This document shows, piece after piece, positions 49,238 to 59,651 of a DNA stretch of 64,000 nucleotides (its first letter is position 1; each line of letters starts with the position of its first letter). The position numbers and the translations under genes are program-made. The notes beneath the pieces are model-generated. The model ran no database searches and had not been told where the DNA came from. It saw only the letters and a list, made by a program, of their open reading frames with translations. The stretch spans positions 1 to 64,000 of the forward strand of contig JADJRU010000051.1 of NCBI GenBank assembly GCA_016712105.1, in the 5' to 3' direction. The DNA comes from Ahniella sp. (GTDB taxonomy: Bacteria; Pseudomonadota; Gammaproteobacteria; Xanthomonadales; Ahniellaceae).

Positions 49238-49807
49238 ATGCCTACACCGAACGAACCGCGGCTCACCGACTTGTTGCACTCCTGGCAGGAGGGCGGCAAA
49301 GAGGCGTTCGGCCGGGCGTTCGAAATGGCTTACGAGGAACTCAAACGGATTGCGCGCCAGCGACTTCGGCAAGCTGGCGAGGACCTGACGCTCTCGCCGA
49401 CCGCGCTGCTGCATGAAGCCTACCTGCGCGTGGCCGAGTCCGATGTCGTGTTCAAGAACCGGGCGCATTTTTTCGCCGGGATGTCTCTGTATATCCGCTC
49501 GGCCCTGGTCGACCACGCCCGTGCGCGGCAGGCGGAAAAACGCGGCGGTGGTGATGTCCGGGTGAGCCTGTCCGAGGTGATGGCAGCCGAGGAATCGATG
49601 GTGACCGAGGTGCTGGCGCTGGATCAGGCGCTGGAAGCGCTGGCCCGACTCGACCCTCGCTGTGCCGAGGTCCTGCACCTCAGTTACTTCGCCGGGCTGG
49701 ATCGGGTCGGGATATCCGAAGTCCTGGGCGTTTCCCTGGCGACCGTCGACCGCGACTTCCGGTTCGCGAAAGCCTGGTTACGCGAGGAGTTGTCCGGTGG
49801 ACACTGA
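49238..49807 (+). CDS. ECF RNA polymerase sigma factor (kinase-associated type), module 1
   Basis: 189 residues. Region 2 includes MAYEELKRIARQRLRQAG and LLHEAYLRVAE; region 4 is CAEVLHLSYFAGLDRVGISEVLGVSLATVDRDFRFAKAWL in outline (helix-turn-helix SEVLGVSLATVDRD). The spacing and the motif SPTALLHEAYLR fit the sigma-70 X6 group that sits beside Ser/Thr kinases rather than anti-sigma factors. ATG 49238 was chosen by similarity to the second copy at 55994. The kinase gene starts within its last 11 nt. Confidence 0.9.
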   Translation: MPTPNEPRLTDLLHSWQEGGKEAFGRAFEMAYEELKRIARQRLRQAGEDLTLSPTALLHEAYLRVAESDVVFKNRAHFFAGMSLYIRSALVDHARARQAEKRGGGDVRVSLSEVMAAEESMVTEVLALDQALEALARLDPRCAEVLHLSYFAGLDRVGISEVLGVSLATVDRDFRFAKAWLREELSGGH

Positions 49808-52510
49808 ACGATTCCAGCGGGTTCGAGCCTGGTTCGACCAATTGGTTGCTGGCCGACGCCGAGCGTCGCGCCCGGTTGGCGTCGGAAGAACCGGATCCGG
49901 AAGTGCGCGCCCGGGTGCTGGCGTTGCTGGCGCGATCGACGGTAGGGACCGGCCTCGACGGACAGGCCGTCAGCGGTCTGCTCGGCGCCATCACGGCCGA
50001 TGCGCCCAAAACCGGCAGTGTCCTCGGCGCATGGACCCTGATTGGTGTGCTCGGCGAAGGCGGTATGGGCACCGTCTTCGAGGCGCAACGCAGCGACGGG
50101 CACTTCCAGCAGACCGCTGCGCTGAAAGTGCTGAAGGGTTTGCCGAGTCAGGCTGCTTTGGCATACCTCGCGCGCGAACGCCAGATCCTCGCCGGCCTGA
50201 CCCATCCCAATATCGCACGCCTTCTGGACGGCGGTGCGACACCCGGTGGGCAGCCGTACTTCGTGATGGCGATGCAGGATGGTCTGCCGATCGATCAGTA
50301 TTGCGCCGAGCGCAAGCTCGGCAGCGCAGCGATTCTGCGATTGATGCTCCCGGTCTGTGACGCCATCAGTTACGCGCACGCGCGACTGGTCATCCATTGT
50401 GACCTCAAGCCCAGCAACATTCTGGTCGACACGCAGGGGCGGCCGTGTGTCCTCGATTTCGGCATCGCACGTCCGCTCGACGAGCCGCTGGCCTCGTCCC
50501 AGCCATCATCCAGTTCCCTGCGTGTTCGTGCATTCACGCCGGGGTTCGCCAGTCCGGAACTCGAAGCCGGACATGCAGTGACTACGGCCACCGATGTTTT
50601 CAGCTTGGGGCGATTGCTGGAGTGTTTGCTTGGAGATCACCGGATCGATGCCGAACTGAGTGCGCTGATCCGACGCGCTTGCGCGTTTGAGCCCACCGAT
50701 CGGTATGGGTCGGTCGCAGACTTCCGTGCGGATCTCGAAGCTCGGCTGGATGGCCAGCCCCTGGCGGCCATGCCGAAGACGTTTTCATACGGCGCGAAGA
50801 AATGGCTCCGGCGTCATTGGCAAGTGGTCGCTGCGGGACTGGCGTTTGTGGTGTTGGCGAGTGTGTTCACCATACAGACCATTCGCGAGCGTGACCGCGC
50901 GCGAGTGGCCGAACAACAGGCGGTGCTTGAGCGCGACCGCGCACGACAGGCGGAAACGAGTGCCCGTCAGATCAGCGACTTCCTGGTCTCCATTCTGGAT
51001 GGCGCCAATCCGGATGCCGGCAGCGGCGAAGTGCCCACGAGCAAACTCGTGACCCAGGCACTTGCACGCATCGATACCGAATTGGCCGACCAGCCCGCCG
51101 TTCAGTCGGAACTCTATGCGACGCTGGCGAGCGTGCTCTCTGTTCTGGGTAGCGACCAGTTGGCGCACGAGTCGATCCAGAAAGCGATCGCGCTGACTCG
51201 AACGCTGGATCGACCGGACCAACTGGTGACACAACTGCAGCAGTTGGTCGCGTTGCGACTGGAATCCTTTGATGCCCGCGATGCGGTCGCACCCGCACGC
51301 GAAGTTTTGTCGGTGCTCGAAGGCCTGAAGGAAACGACGCCAAAGATGCTCGCAGAGGCACGGCAAGACTTGGGTAGTATCCTGTCAATGCAGGGTGATC
51401 CCGAAGGTTTCGAGTTGCTCAAACAGGTTGCTGAGGCACAGCGCACACTGGATCCGAATGGGTTGGGGCTGATGGATGCGCTTCATGCCATGGCCGGCTA
51501 CCACCTGGGGAAGCGCGAGTTTTGCCGAGGCCGAAACGCTGCTGCGCGAATGCCTCGAACTGCAATTGAAGTACCCGCCGTCTGATCACGAGCGATTGCT
51601 CAATACCAAGGAAATGTTGGGTCGTACCCTGTCCGACCTGAAGCGGCCGGATGAGGCCGAACAATTCCTGCGCGAAGCATTGATGGAACGCCGCAAGTTG
51701 ATGGGTGAAGATGATCCGCATATTCCCTGGCGACTGACCGAACTGGCGCGGGTGCTCGACAACCATGGTCGCTCGATGGAAGCGTTGCCCTTGTACCAGG
51801 AAGCGCTGGAAATCGCCGCGCGCAAGATTGGTGAGGACACGCCTTCCTACGCGGTGATGATGAACGGCCTCGCGATGTCGTTGCAGCGTGTGGGGGACTT
51901 GCCTGCATCCGATCGGACGTTTGATCGTGCGATTGCCGTTGCGCGGGCGCGATGGGGCCCGCAGAATCTGGGTTACGCAACCATGAACCTCAATCACGCC
52001 TTGTTGCTGATGCGGATGGGTCGGTTGGTCGAGGCACGCAAGAAGGCGGCAGAGGTGGAACAGGTTCGCGCAGCGGCACTTGCAGCCCATCACGCAGATC
52101 TTGCTTTTGCGAGGTTGGCGCTGGCCGAAATCGACTGCGAATCGGATGATCCCGTGCGTGCCCGTGCCTGGCTCGACCAATTTGCCGCCACGGTTCCCGA
52201 CGCGAGTGCCGATCTCAAAGGTCTCAGCCTCGCTGCGGAATCATGCTTGGCGCGTCGGGCCGGCAACCTCGACCAGGCAATCGCGTTTCTGGCCGAAGCG
52301 GATTCCTTGATCGACAAGGCTTCGGGTTATCACCATCCGCAGCGACTGCTCAACGAGTTGATGCGCGCTGAACTGCTCCACCAGAGAAATCAGGGTAATG
52401 ATCGCGCGGATGCAAAAGCAGTGGCGCTGGCCATCCTTGAAGCGATCGATTCCAAATTTGTACCCGACGCGCCGGTACGCGGCCGTTTGGCCCGATTGAT
52501 CCAGCCGTGA
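49797..52510 (+). CDS. Membrane Ser/Thr protein kinase with TPR domain, module 1 (two frameshifts)
   Basis: About 904 residues when joined. GTG 49797 begins MDTERFQRVRAWFDQLVAG; a shift near 49845 leads into LADAERRARL. Kinase domain: Gly loop LGEGGMGTVF, Lys in AALKVL, catalytic loop VIHCDLKPSNIL (Cys where most have Arg), LDFGIA. A membrane helix (VVAAGLAFVVLASVFTI, about 50824) and a short coiled coil precede a C-terminal TPR region, predicted outside the cytoplasm. A second shift near 51515 joins HLGKREF to AEAETLLRECLEL. It overlaps the sigma gene, so both are likely made together; phosphorylation of the sigma factor is inference from known ECF/kinase pairs. Confidence 0.88.
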
Positions 52511-52545
52511 CAGTCCAGACCCCCGGATTCCGCTAGACCCATCAG

Positions 52546-52562
52546 GACCAGACTTTCTGGTC
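52546..52562 (+). promoter_or_regulatory. Small hairpin just ahead of the secreted-protein RBS
   Basis: GACCAGA-ctt-TCTGGTC, perfect 7-bp stem, followed after 2 nt by the GGGAG ribosome site of the gene at 52577. It could end transcription from the kinase gene or affect translation of the next gene. Confidence 0.35.
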
Positions 52563-52576
52563 GGCGGGAGTCAGGC

Positions 52577-55500
52577 GTGAACATCGACGGAATTCGTGAA
52601 TATTTCATCCGCTTCGGCACCGCTCGATCGGGATCGAACGCTTTTTGGTTCATGCTGTTGCTCGTGCTGGGCTTGCTGTCGGGGCCACAAGTTGCCTCCG
52701 GTGCCGCCATGGCGTTCATTCCGATCGGTGCGTACAACCAGGTCGTCGCCATCGACCTGTCGAACAACCAGATCTTGGGGTACATCAACGTTGGCATCAA
52801 TCCGGTGGCGATCGCCGTGAGTCAGAGCACGCCACGGGCCTACGTGTCGAACTGGGGCAACAATACCGTTTCCGTGATCGATACCGACACACGTGCCGTT
52901 ATCGGCACCATCACGGTCCAGAACAATCCTCGTGGCATCGCCGTCAGTCCAGATGGCGGCACGGTTCTGGTCGCCAACCTGAGCAGCAATTCGGTTTCGG
53001 AAATCGACGCGACCACGAACACGATCCGCCGCACGATTTCGATGGCGGATTCGCCGGCTGATGTGGTGTTCGATCCGTGGGGGACTCGCGCGTATGTGGC
53101 GCGGCTGGGTGCTGCGCGGGTCGGTGTGCTCGACACCGCCACGGGCGCGGTGTTGGCAGACAATTTTGCGTGCCAGTACCCGAATGCCCTGGCGATTCAC
53201 CCGAACGGCAGCCGACTGTACGTGACTTGCCCCGACACCGGGACCGTGGCGGCCATGGACACTGCGACAAACCTCGTCGTTCAGAATTTCGCCCTGGCCA
53301 ACCGCCCGCAGGGTGTTGCCGTGAGTCCGGATGGGTCGCGGTTGTTTGTCACACGCGCTGAGCTGGCGTCCCTGACCACAATCAACCTGTCGAATGGTCA
53401 GGTTGTCGGAACCGTTTCCGTGGCGTCGGGCAGCCCGTCGCGGACCTGGTCGGTCGGGATCAGCCCGGATGGCACACGTGCGTACACCACCGACTTCAGT
53501 GGGCCCCATGTCTCCGTCGTCAACACCGTCAATCAGTCTCTGGTCACGCAGGTGATGGTCGGTGTGACCTGGTTGCGCAACGAGGTCCAGAGTGTCGGCC
53601 AGTTCATCGGTGGTCGGGGCATCCTCGGCGCGCCTGCGATTGGCCTCGCGACCGCAGGGGATGCCAGTGTCATGGTGCGTTTTGCGCCGCCGGTATTCCG
53701 CGGCAGTCTGCCGATCCTCGGTTATTCGGCTACCTGTGGCAGCCAGTCCGCGAGCGGCACCAGTTCACCGATCGTCGTCAGCGGATTGCCGAACGGCGTG
53801 CCGGTGACGTGCAGGGTGGTCGCGACGAACGCACTCGGCACCAGCCCACAATCGGCTCCATCGAACGAAGTCACGCCGAACGTCGTGGTGGTGCCGATGC
53901 CACCGCCACCACCGCAGATTCTGTCGGTCACGCCGATTGCCAGCCAGACTGCACGCGTCGAGTTCACGCCATTGCCGCCGGGTGGCACCAATCCGGTGCT
54001 GGAGTACGAAGCACGATGTAACCCCGGATCGTTTTCGTTCCGCGCGAGCACCAGCCCGATCACCGTCATCGGCCTGTGGAATGGTGCGGTCCATCAATGT
54101 GCGGTGCGCGCACGTAATGCAATCGGTTGGGGACAGGACTCGGCAAGCCTGCCAGTCACGACGTTTACCGTGCCGGCCATTGCGCCGCTGATTTCCGCGA
54201 CCGGTGGCGTCGGGCAGATCACGCTGACATTCGGAACACCGTCTTCGGATGGCGGTTCGCCGATCATCGAATACATTGGGCGTCGTCGCGGTGTCGAAGT
54301 TGCGGGTCCGGGTTCGCCTCTGGTGGTCGGAGGACTGGTCAACGGGCAGACATATGCGTGTACGGTCGTAGCTCGGAATGCCGCTGGGCAGTCGCAGATC
54401 TCGAATGCGATATCGGCCTTCGTGGGGCTGGCGCCCGGCGCGCCGATTTTGAACAGCGCATCGTCCGGGCCTGCGCAGGCGACGTTGGCATTTTCAGCGC
54501 CGGCCTCGGATGGTGGATTGCCGATCCTCGAATATGAGGGGCGTTGTGGCAACACGGTCGTCACTTCACCAAACGCGCCAATCGTGATCGGCGGGCTCGT
54601 CAACGGCACGACCGTCACCTGCAGCGTACGTGCCCGGAACATCGTGGGATTTGGCCCCGCTTCAAACCCGATCGACGTGACCCCACAGGATGTGCCGGGA
54701 AAACCTTCGATCGTCGAAGCGCTGACGGCGAACCAGGAGCTTTACCTCCGGGTTTCGGTGCCGGCCTCCAACGGATCACCGATCCTGCACTACATCGGGC
54801 GATGCCTCAGCGGTGAAACCGCGATGTCGAGCGGAAACACGCCAATCGTCCGATTCTTCGGCGTGACGAACGGCCAGTCCTACACCTGCTCCGTCGAAGC
54901 CGTGAATGCCATCGGCTCATCCACACCTTCGGATCCGGTCACGCTGGTGCCGGCGGGTCCGCCTGGCCCACCGACCCTGATGACCTTGAAGCCCGGCCTT
55001 GCGAGCCTGACCTTCGAATTCGAACCGCCGACGTTCACGAATGGCGGTCCGATTACCGGGTACGAGTTCGCGTGCAGACGGAATGACCAGATCATCTCCA
55101 CTACCGTGATGGGGCAACAATCACCCTTCACGTACACCGGTCTGCTGATTGGCGTCCCGCACGAATGCTGGATCCATGCGAAGAACAGCGGCGGTAGTTC
55201 GGCGTGGTCGAACCGGATCACCGCAACACCTGCCGAGCCGCCAGGGCCGCCGATCCTGAACGCGATCACGCCGCTGGATGGCGCTGCACGACTGGTATTC
55301 GATCCGCCTGTATTCGTTGGCTGGTCACCCGTGCTGGAATATCGGGCCGAGTGCACGCCAGGATCGTTTGTCGTGACGGGCGCGAGCTCACCGATCGAGG
55401 TTTCCGGCCTCACGAACAATCAAGTCTATCGATGTCAGGTCAGCGCAAGAAACGTCGCCGGATGGAGTACCCCTTCCAACGAGCGAGGGGTGATTCCCGG

Positions 55501-55924
55501 AGTGTTCGGTTCAGTTGCGGACCTTGTGATCACCAAGACGAACAGCGCGACCTTCGTGAATGGCGCGGACTTGGTCGACTACACGATCGTGGTGAGTAAT
55601 CCAGGTCCCGCCGCGGTTGTGGATGCCCGGGTGCAGGATCCGCTCAATGCCGACTTCAGTTCCGGGGTCTGGCAGTGTGTCGCGCTAGGTCAGGCCGTCT
55701 GTGCGACCGATGGTGTGGGTGGTATTGATACCCGCGTCGACCTGCCGATCGGAAGCTCGGTCACGTTTACATTCAGCGTATTGCCCGTGCAGGGGCCGGA
55801 GTTGCCGATTTCCAACCAGGCTTCAGTCACGCCGCCGGTGGGTATCAATGATCCGAACCTGATGAACAACGTCGCCAGCGATGGCCCGGATATTCTGGGC
55901 ATCTTCCGGAATGGCTTCGAGTAG
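52577..55924 (+). CDS. Secreted YVTN propeller, seven FN3-like domains, DUF11 and GFE tail, module 1
   Basis: 1115 residues in one uninterrupted frame. Signal peptide after an N-terminal extension (FWFMLLLVLGLLSGPQVASGA). Residues about 45-340: YVTN-type beta-propeller blades (AYVSNWGNNTVSVIDTDT, GIAVSPDGGTVLVANLSS). Then seven FN3-like domains of about 85-95 residues, each with a Cys pair pattern and NAIG/NxxG loops. A DUF11 domain follows (VITKTNSATFVNGADLVDYT), and the protein ends GIFRNGFE. Start is GTG 52577 with GGGAG 8-12 nt upstream. It lies 66 nt after the kinase gene and is probably a target or product of the module. Confidence 0.88.
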   Translation: MNIDGIREYFIRFGTARSGSNAFWFMLLLVLGLLSGPQVASGAAMAFIPIGAYNQVVAIDLSNNQILGYINVGINPVAIAVSQSTPRAYVSNWGNNTVSVIDTDTRAVIGTITVQNNPRGIAVSPDGGTVLVANLSSNSVSEIDATTNTIRRTISMADSPADVVFDPWGTRAYVARLGAARVGVLDTATGAVLADNFACQYPNALAIHPNGSRLYVTCPDTGTVAAMDTATNLVVQNFALANRPQGVAVSPDGSRLFVTRAELASLTTINLSNGQVVGTVSVASGSPSRTWSVGISPDGTRAYTTDFSGPHVSVVNTVNQSLVTQVMVGVTWLRNEVQSVGQFIGGRGILGAPAIGLATAGDASVMVRFAPPVFRGSLPILGYSATCGSQSASGTSSPIVVSGLPNGVPVTCRVVATNALGTSPQSAPSNEVTPNVVVVPMPPPPPQILSVTPIASQTARVEFTPLPPGGTNPVLEYEARCNPGSFSFRASTSPITVIGLWNGAVHQCAVRARNAIGWGQDSASLPVTTFTVPAIAPLISATGGVGQITLTFGTPSSDGGSPIIEYIGRRRGVEVAGPGSPLVVGGLVNGQTYACTVVARNAAGQSQISNAISAFVGLAPGAPILNSASSGPAQATLAFSAPASDGGLPILEYEGRCGNTVVTSPNAPIVIGGLVNGTTVTCSVRARNIVGFGPASNPIDVTPQDVPGKPSIVEALTANQELYLRVSVPASNGSPILHYIGRCLSGETAMSSGNTPIVRFFGVTNGQSYTCSVEAVNAIGSSTPSDPVTLVPAGPPGPPTLMTLKPGLASLTFEFEPPTFTNGGPITGYEFACRRNDQIISTTVMGQQSPFTYTGLLIGVPHECWIHAKNSGGSSAWSNRITATPAEPPGPPILNAITPLDGAARLVFDPPVFVGWSPVLEYRAECTPGSFVVTGASSPIEVSGLTNNQVYRCQVSARNVAGWSTPSNERGVIPGVFGSVADLVITKTNSATFVNGADLVDYTIVVSNPGPAAVVDARVQDPLNADFSSGVWQCVALGQAVCATDGVGGIDTRVDLPIGSSVTFTFSVLPVQGPELPISNQASVTPPVGINDPNLMNNVASDGPDILGIFRNGFE

Positions 55925-55933
55925 CGATCCTGC

Positions 55934-55962
55934 TGGACGCTCGAACAGGGCGAGCCTATACT
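55934..55962 (+). promoter_or_regulatory. Sigma-70-like promoter ahead of the second ECF gene
   Basis: TGGACG (four of six to TTGACA), 17 bp spacer, TATACT, 31 nt upstream of ATG 55994, which also has ACGAGG as ribosome site. It would make module 2 independent of module 1. Confidence 0.5.
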
Positions 55963-55993
55963 TTTTATTGGCTCCGCCCAGACACGAGGTCAC

Positions 55994-56524
55994 ATGGACC
56001 GCCCAACGGGTGCGCCGCAAGACGCCGCCGGACTGTTCGACCGTTTGTACGATGAGCTGAAGCGCATCGCGCATCGCCATCTGGCGTCCGGCGGCAATAC
56101 CCTGGCGACAACAGCCCTGGTGCACGAGGCCTATCTGAAGCTCGCCGAAGTGCGTGTTGTCGATGAGGCCCATCTGCTGAATCTGGCCAGTCGTGCGATG
56201 CGGCAGGTTCTCGTTGACATGGCGCGTGCGCGCGGTCGCGACAAACGCGGCGCTGGTCTGCAACTGGTGACGCTTGATGATCAAGGCGCCGCACAGACAC
56301 CCGATGAAGGGCTTGATGTGCTCGCTTTGGAGCAAAGCCTGTCGCGACTGGAACGTGCCGATGCGCGTTTGGCGCAGGTGGTTCAGCTGCATTTTTTCGG
56401 GGGCTTGAGTTTTCCCGAAATGAGTCGGGTGCTGGGTGTTACCGAGCGCACCGTGTTTCGTGATTGGCGGACAGCCCGTGCGCTGATCCATGCCGATCTC
56501 GCCCAATCCGGAGCGGGTCCTTGA
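55994..56524 (+). CDS. ECF RNA polymerase sigma factor (kinase-associated type), module 2
   Basis: 176 residues, paralogous to the sigma factor at 49238: LYDELKRIAHRHLASGG and TALVHEAYLKLAEV in region 2, and QVVQLHFFGGLSFPEMSRVLGV with TERTVFRDWRTARALI in region 4. The stop overlaps the TTG start of the kinase gene (TTGA). No anti-sigma gene is near, consistent with kinase-linked ECF groups. Confidence 0.91.
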   Translation: MDRPTGAPQDAAGLFDRLYDELKRIAHRHLASGGNTLATTALVHEAYLKLAEVRVVDEAHLLNLASRAMRQVLVDMARARGRDKRGAGLQLVTLDDQGAAQTPDEGLDVLALEQSLSRLERADARLAQVVQLHFFGGLSFPEMSRVLGVTERTVFRDWRTARALIHADLAQSGAGP

Positions 56525-59214
56525 CGATCCCTGTGACCAACACCGATCGACTGGCCCGCGCGCTGCAGTTGCTGGGTGAATGCCTGGAGCTGCCAACCAC
56601 GGAACGCGAAGCGTGGCTGACGCAACAATGTGGCGAGGATCTGGCCCTGAAATCCGAAGTGACGCGGCTTCTGATGGCCGACGATGCGCTCGACGGGCCG
56701 CTGGATCGCCCGTTGCTGGAGCAAGTCCAGTCTGCCGACACGGGTCCGGATCCCCGTATCGGCGTTCAAGTGGGCCCGTTTGTGTTGCGCGCACTCTTGG
56801 GTCGCGGCGGTATGGGCGCTGTTTATCGCGCCGAACGAAACGACGGTGAATTTGATCAGAGCGTCGCGCTCAAACTCTTGGGTAGTTCCTTTGGCAATGA
56901 TGCGCTGGCTCTGCGGCGGTTCGCGCAGGAGCGTCAGTTTCTTGTGCGGCTGCAACACCCCAACATCGCCCGGTTCCTGGATGGTGGTGTGTTCGGTGAT
57001 GCCCAGCCCTGGTATGCCATGGAACTGGTCGAAGGCGAGTCGCTCACGCACCATGTGACGCGACTCGACCTGCCCTTGCGTGCGCGACTCGCCTTGTTCA
57101 TGCAGGTGTGTGATGCGGTCCAGTACGCGCACCAGAACCTCGTGCTGCATCGGGACCTCAAGCCGGCGAACATCCTGGTGGATACGAACGGGCAAGTGAA
57201 ACTGCTCGACTTTGGCATCGCGAAACATCTCGGGGAATTCGCAGACGCGCCAAGTACCGCGACCCATGCCGGACACCGAGCCTACACACCCGACTACGCG
57301 GCGCCCGAGCAGATCAGCGGTGGTGCGGTGAGTACCGCGACGGACCTGTATGCGCTGGGCGTCATTGCCTTTGAGCTGATGACCGGTAAACGACCTTTCG
57401 CACGGAACGAAGTGTTGCGGGCCGGTGCGTTGGGTGAACTCGGGCTTGCAGAAAGTCCGTCCAAACGTTTGGCCAGGGAACAGGGCGATTCGAGAGCGAT
57501 CGCGGCGCTTCGCGGTGATCTGGACACGATCGTGCTGACTTGCCTTCAGTCTGATCCGGCGCGTCGTTACGCGTCGGCGTCGGCTCTGAAGCGAGACATC
57601 GAACGGCACCTTTCCGGGCTGCCGATCGAAGCGCGGCCGGATTCGTTTGTCTATCGCTCCTCCAAGTTCGTGCAGCGGCATCGACTCGCCGTGACCGCGG
57701 GAGTGTTGTTTGCACTGGCGTTGATCGCGTCGACGACCTTCAGCCTGATCCAGGCGCAACGCGCAGAACGTGAGTCGGCACGTGCTGCCGAATTGGCGCT
57801 TTCGGCGCAGCGTGAACGCGACGCGGCACTTGATGAGATGCGGTTGCAGGAAGTGCTGCGCGAACACTTCGTCGCCGTACTCAATCGGGCCACGGAGCCC
57901 GGTACGGCGATTGACCCGGAGTCCCTGATGGACCTGGCAGCCGATCCGGGATTGCTGGGGGCGTTCGGGGACCCGAACATGCAAGCGGCCCTTCGCCTCA
58001 CCCTGATCGACCTGCTGGTTCATCGGGCAGAGTTTCCGAAAGCGCTGGAGATGCTGGACAGGCTTGAGCCCACGTTGCCTGAAGGCCCGGGCCGCATCAA
58101 GGCGCTTGCGGCCGCCAACCGGGCATTTTCGGCGATCCGGGTCGGTCAACTGGATATAGCAGAAGCATCGTTGGCGCGCGCAGAGCAGAACATGACCGCG
58201 GAGCAGCATGCCGGCGGCATGCTCGTGGCGCGCATCAGCATGATGCGGGGAATGGTTCTGCGTGCAAAGGGTGATGCGGCGTCGGCTTCCATTGCGTCCC
58301 GAGAGGCCGCAGCTCAGGCCATGACGGCCACCGACACCACCGCACTCGAGCGAGGCTCCGTAGTGGGTGCGGTTGCGACGGCGATGCTGCTGGAAGGAAA
58401 TCTGGACGCTGCCATCGACTTCGCAGGTCAAGCCGAAGCGATCTGGTCGGAGTCGAATGTCAGCACGAACTTCGCCACGCGCACGATAGCGACCCAAAGG
58501 GCGAACGCCTTGTTCATTCGGGGTGACCTGCTGGCTGCCAAAGCAGCGCTCGACGCCATCAACGCTGATACAACGGTCTCCGAATCCGCGCCCGCGCGCG
58601 CGGCGCGGGATCTGACCGAAGCCAAAGTGTTGGCGCTGCTGGCAAGGCCAGGCGAGGCGGTGGCAATCCTGGACCCAGCAGTGGACCGTATGTGCAAGAG
58701 TGTCGGCGAGACCAGTCCGGACTGCCTGCGCATGACTCTGGGCGGCATCGACACCCTGCAACTGAGTGGCAAGACCACAGAGGCCAAAGCACGGCTCGAT
58801 CGCATTCGGCCGGCCTTGGCAGCGCAGCCGGCGCTGATGACCAGCTCGAATGGTTTTGCGAATTTTATCGCCTTGCGCGATACCCCGACCGAGGCAAGCT
58901 TGCAAACCGTGCTGGACACCATGCCAACCATCGCCAGTGCCGGCGCGCTGGCCCGAAGAAACGTCGTGCGCGCCTTGTTGTTGCTGGCTGAATCCATGCA
59001 GGTTTCAGGATATGAAGACTTCGCCAGAAGACTCGCGGCTTCGGCCATCACAACAGCCGGTGACGCCATCGACGGCAACGGCATGGACCAGAACCTGCTG
59101 ACGCTGTGGCAGGCACGACTGAATCAAGAATCTCCCCCACCCGCGGCATTGGAAGCGCTGGCAAAAGCGATCGGCCCTGAGCACCCGCTTGTTCTGGCCC
59201 ATAGCAGCCGTTGA
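56521..59214 (+). CDS. Membrane Ser/Thr protein kinase with TPR domain, module 2
   Basis: About 897 residues. Kinase domain at about residues 85-350 with Gly loop LGRGGMGAVY, Lys in VALKLL, catalytic loop LHRDLKPANIL, LDFGIAKHL and YAAPEQISGG, so it should be active. A membrane helix (AVTAGVLFALALIASTTFSLI, about 390-411), a short coiled coil, then about 470 residues of TPR-like helices. The TTG at 56521 couples it to the sigma gene; GTG 56533 is an alternative. Unlike its paralogue at 49797, it is unbroken. Confidence 0.92.
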   Translation: MTIPVTNTDRLARALQLLGECLELPTTEREAWLTQQCGEDLALKSEVTRLLMADDALDGPLDRPLLEQVQSADTGPDPRIGVQVGPFVLRALLGRGGMGAVYRAERNDGEFDQSVALKLLGSSFGNDALALRRFAQERQFLVRLQHPNIARFLDGGVFGDAQPWYAMELVEGESLTHHVTRLDLPLRARLALFMQVCDAVQYAHQNLVLHRDLKPANILVDTNGQVKLLDFGIAKHLGEFADAPSTATHAGHRAYTPDYAAPEQISGGAVSTATDLYALGVIAFELMTGKRPFARNEVLRAGALGELGLAESPSKRLAREQGDSRAIAALRGDLDTIVLTCLQSDPARRYASASALKRDIERHLSGLPIEARPDSFVYRSSKFVQRHRLAVTAGVLFALALIASTTFSLIQAQRAERESARAAELALSAQRERDAALDEMRLQEVLREHFVAVLNRATEPGTAIDPESLMDLAADPGLLGAFGDPNMQAALRLTLIDLLVHRAEFPKALEMLDRLEPTLPEGPGRIKALAAANRAFSAIRVGQLDIAEASLARAEQNMTAEQHAGGMLVARISMMRGMVLRAKGDAASASIASREAAAQAMTATDTTALERGSVVGAVATAMLLEGNLDAAIDFAGQAEAIWSESNVSTNFATRTIATQRANALFIRGDLLAAKAALDAINADTTVSESAPARAARDLTEAKVLALLARPGEAVAILDPAVDRMCKSVGETSPDCLRMTLGGIDTLQLSGKTTEAKARLDRIRPALAAQPALMTSSNGFANFIALRDTPTEASLQTVLDTMPTIASAGALARRNVVRALLLLAESMQVSGYEDFARRLAASAITTAGDAIDGNGMDQNLLTLWQARLNQESPPPAALEALAKAIGPEHPLVLAHSSR

Positions 59215-59469
59215 GACCGGCGCCAGACGTGGTCAATAGAGCAGGGCCCGGTGGCATGAACCATGACAACCAAAGGGGGAGGAACTCGGGTTGTGGCAAG
59301 CCGGGTGAGGTCGCCCCTGCGTTGGCAAAGCCGCTCATTCGCAGCAAATCACGCCGTCTGGATCGTTCGCGGGAGGCCCATCATTCGAACGAATCGACAA
59401 AGATGCCGACGGCAAGGCAGAAACTGATGGACACCAGAACATCCGCCGCCGCCTCACGGAACGACTCGA

Positions 59470-59609
59470 GGTGGCTGTCAAGCTACCTGTCGCTTATTCG
59501 GTTGCTCCCCCTCCGCTCGCCATCCCCCCGCAAGCGGGGATCCACTCGTTGCGACAAGGTTTGGGTCGTGGGGTACCCGAGTGGTTTCCCGCTTTCGCGG
59601 GAATGACGG
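59470..59609. repeat. Solo copy of the 46868-47034 repeat
   Basis: Matches the first unit of the nested repeat, including about 50 bp of left flank (GGTGGCTGTCAA, then a GTCGCTT..TTCGGTT tract) but without the 28-bp minisatellite. The flank marks a likely element boundary. Confidence 0.82.
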
Positions 59610-59651
59610 CCTTTCGGCATCTTCTCCCTTGTTGTCCGCGCGCAAACGCGA

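Noticed and set aside
56383..58905. 840-codon open frame antisense to kinase 2
   Set aside because: High GC leaves the opposite frame open; composition is Arg/Gln/His-rich and it covers a clear kinase gene.
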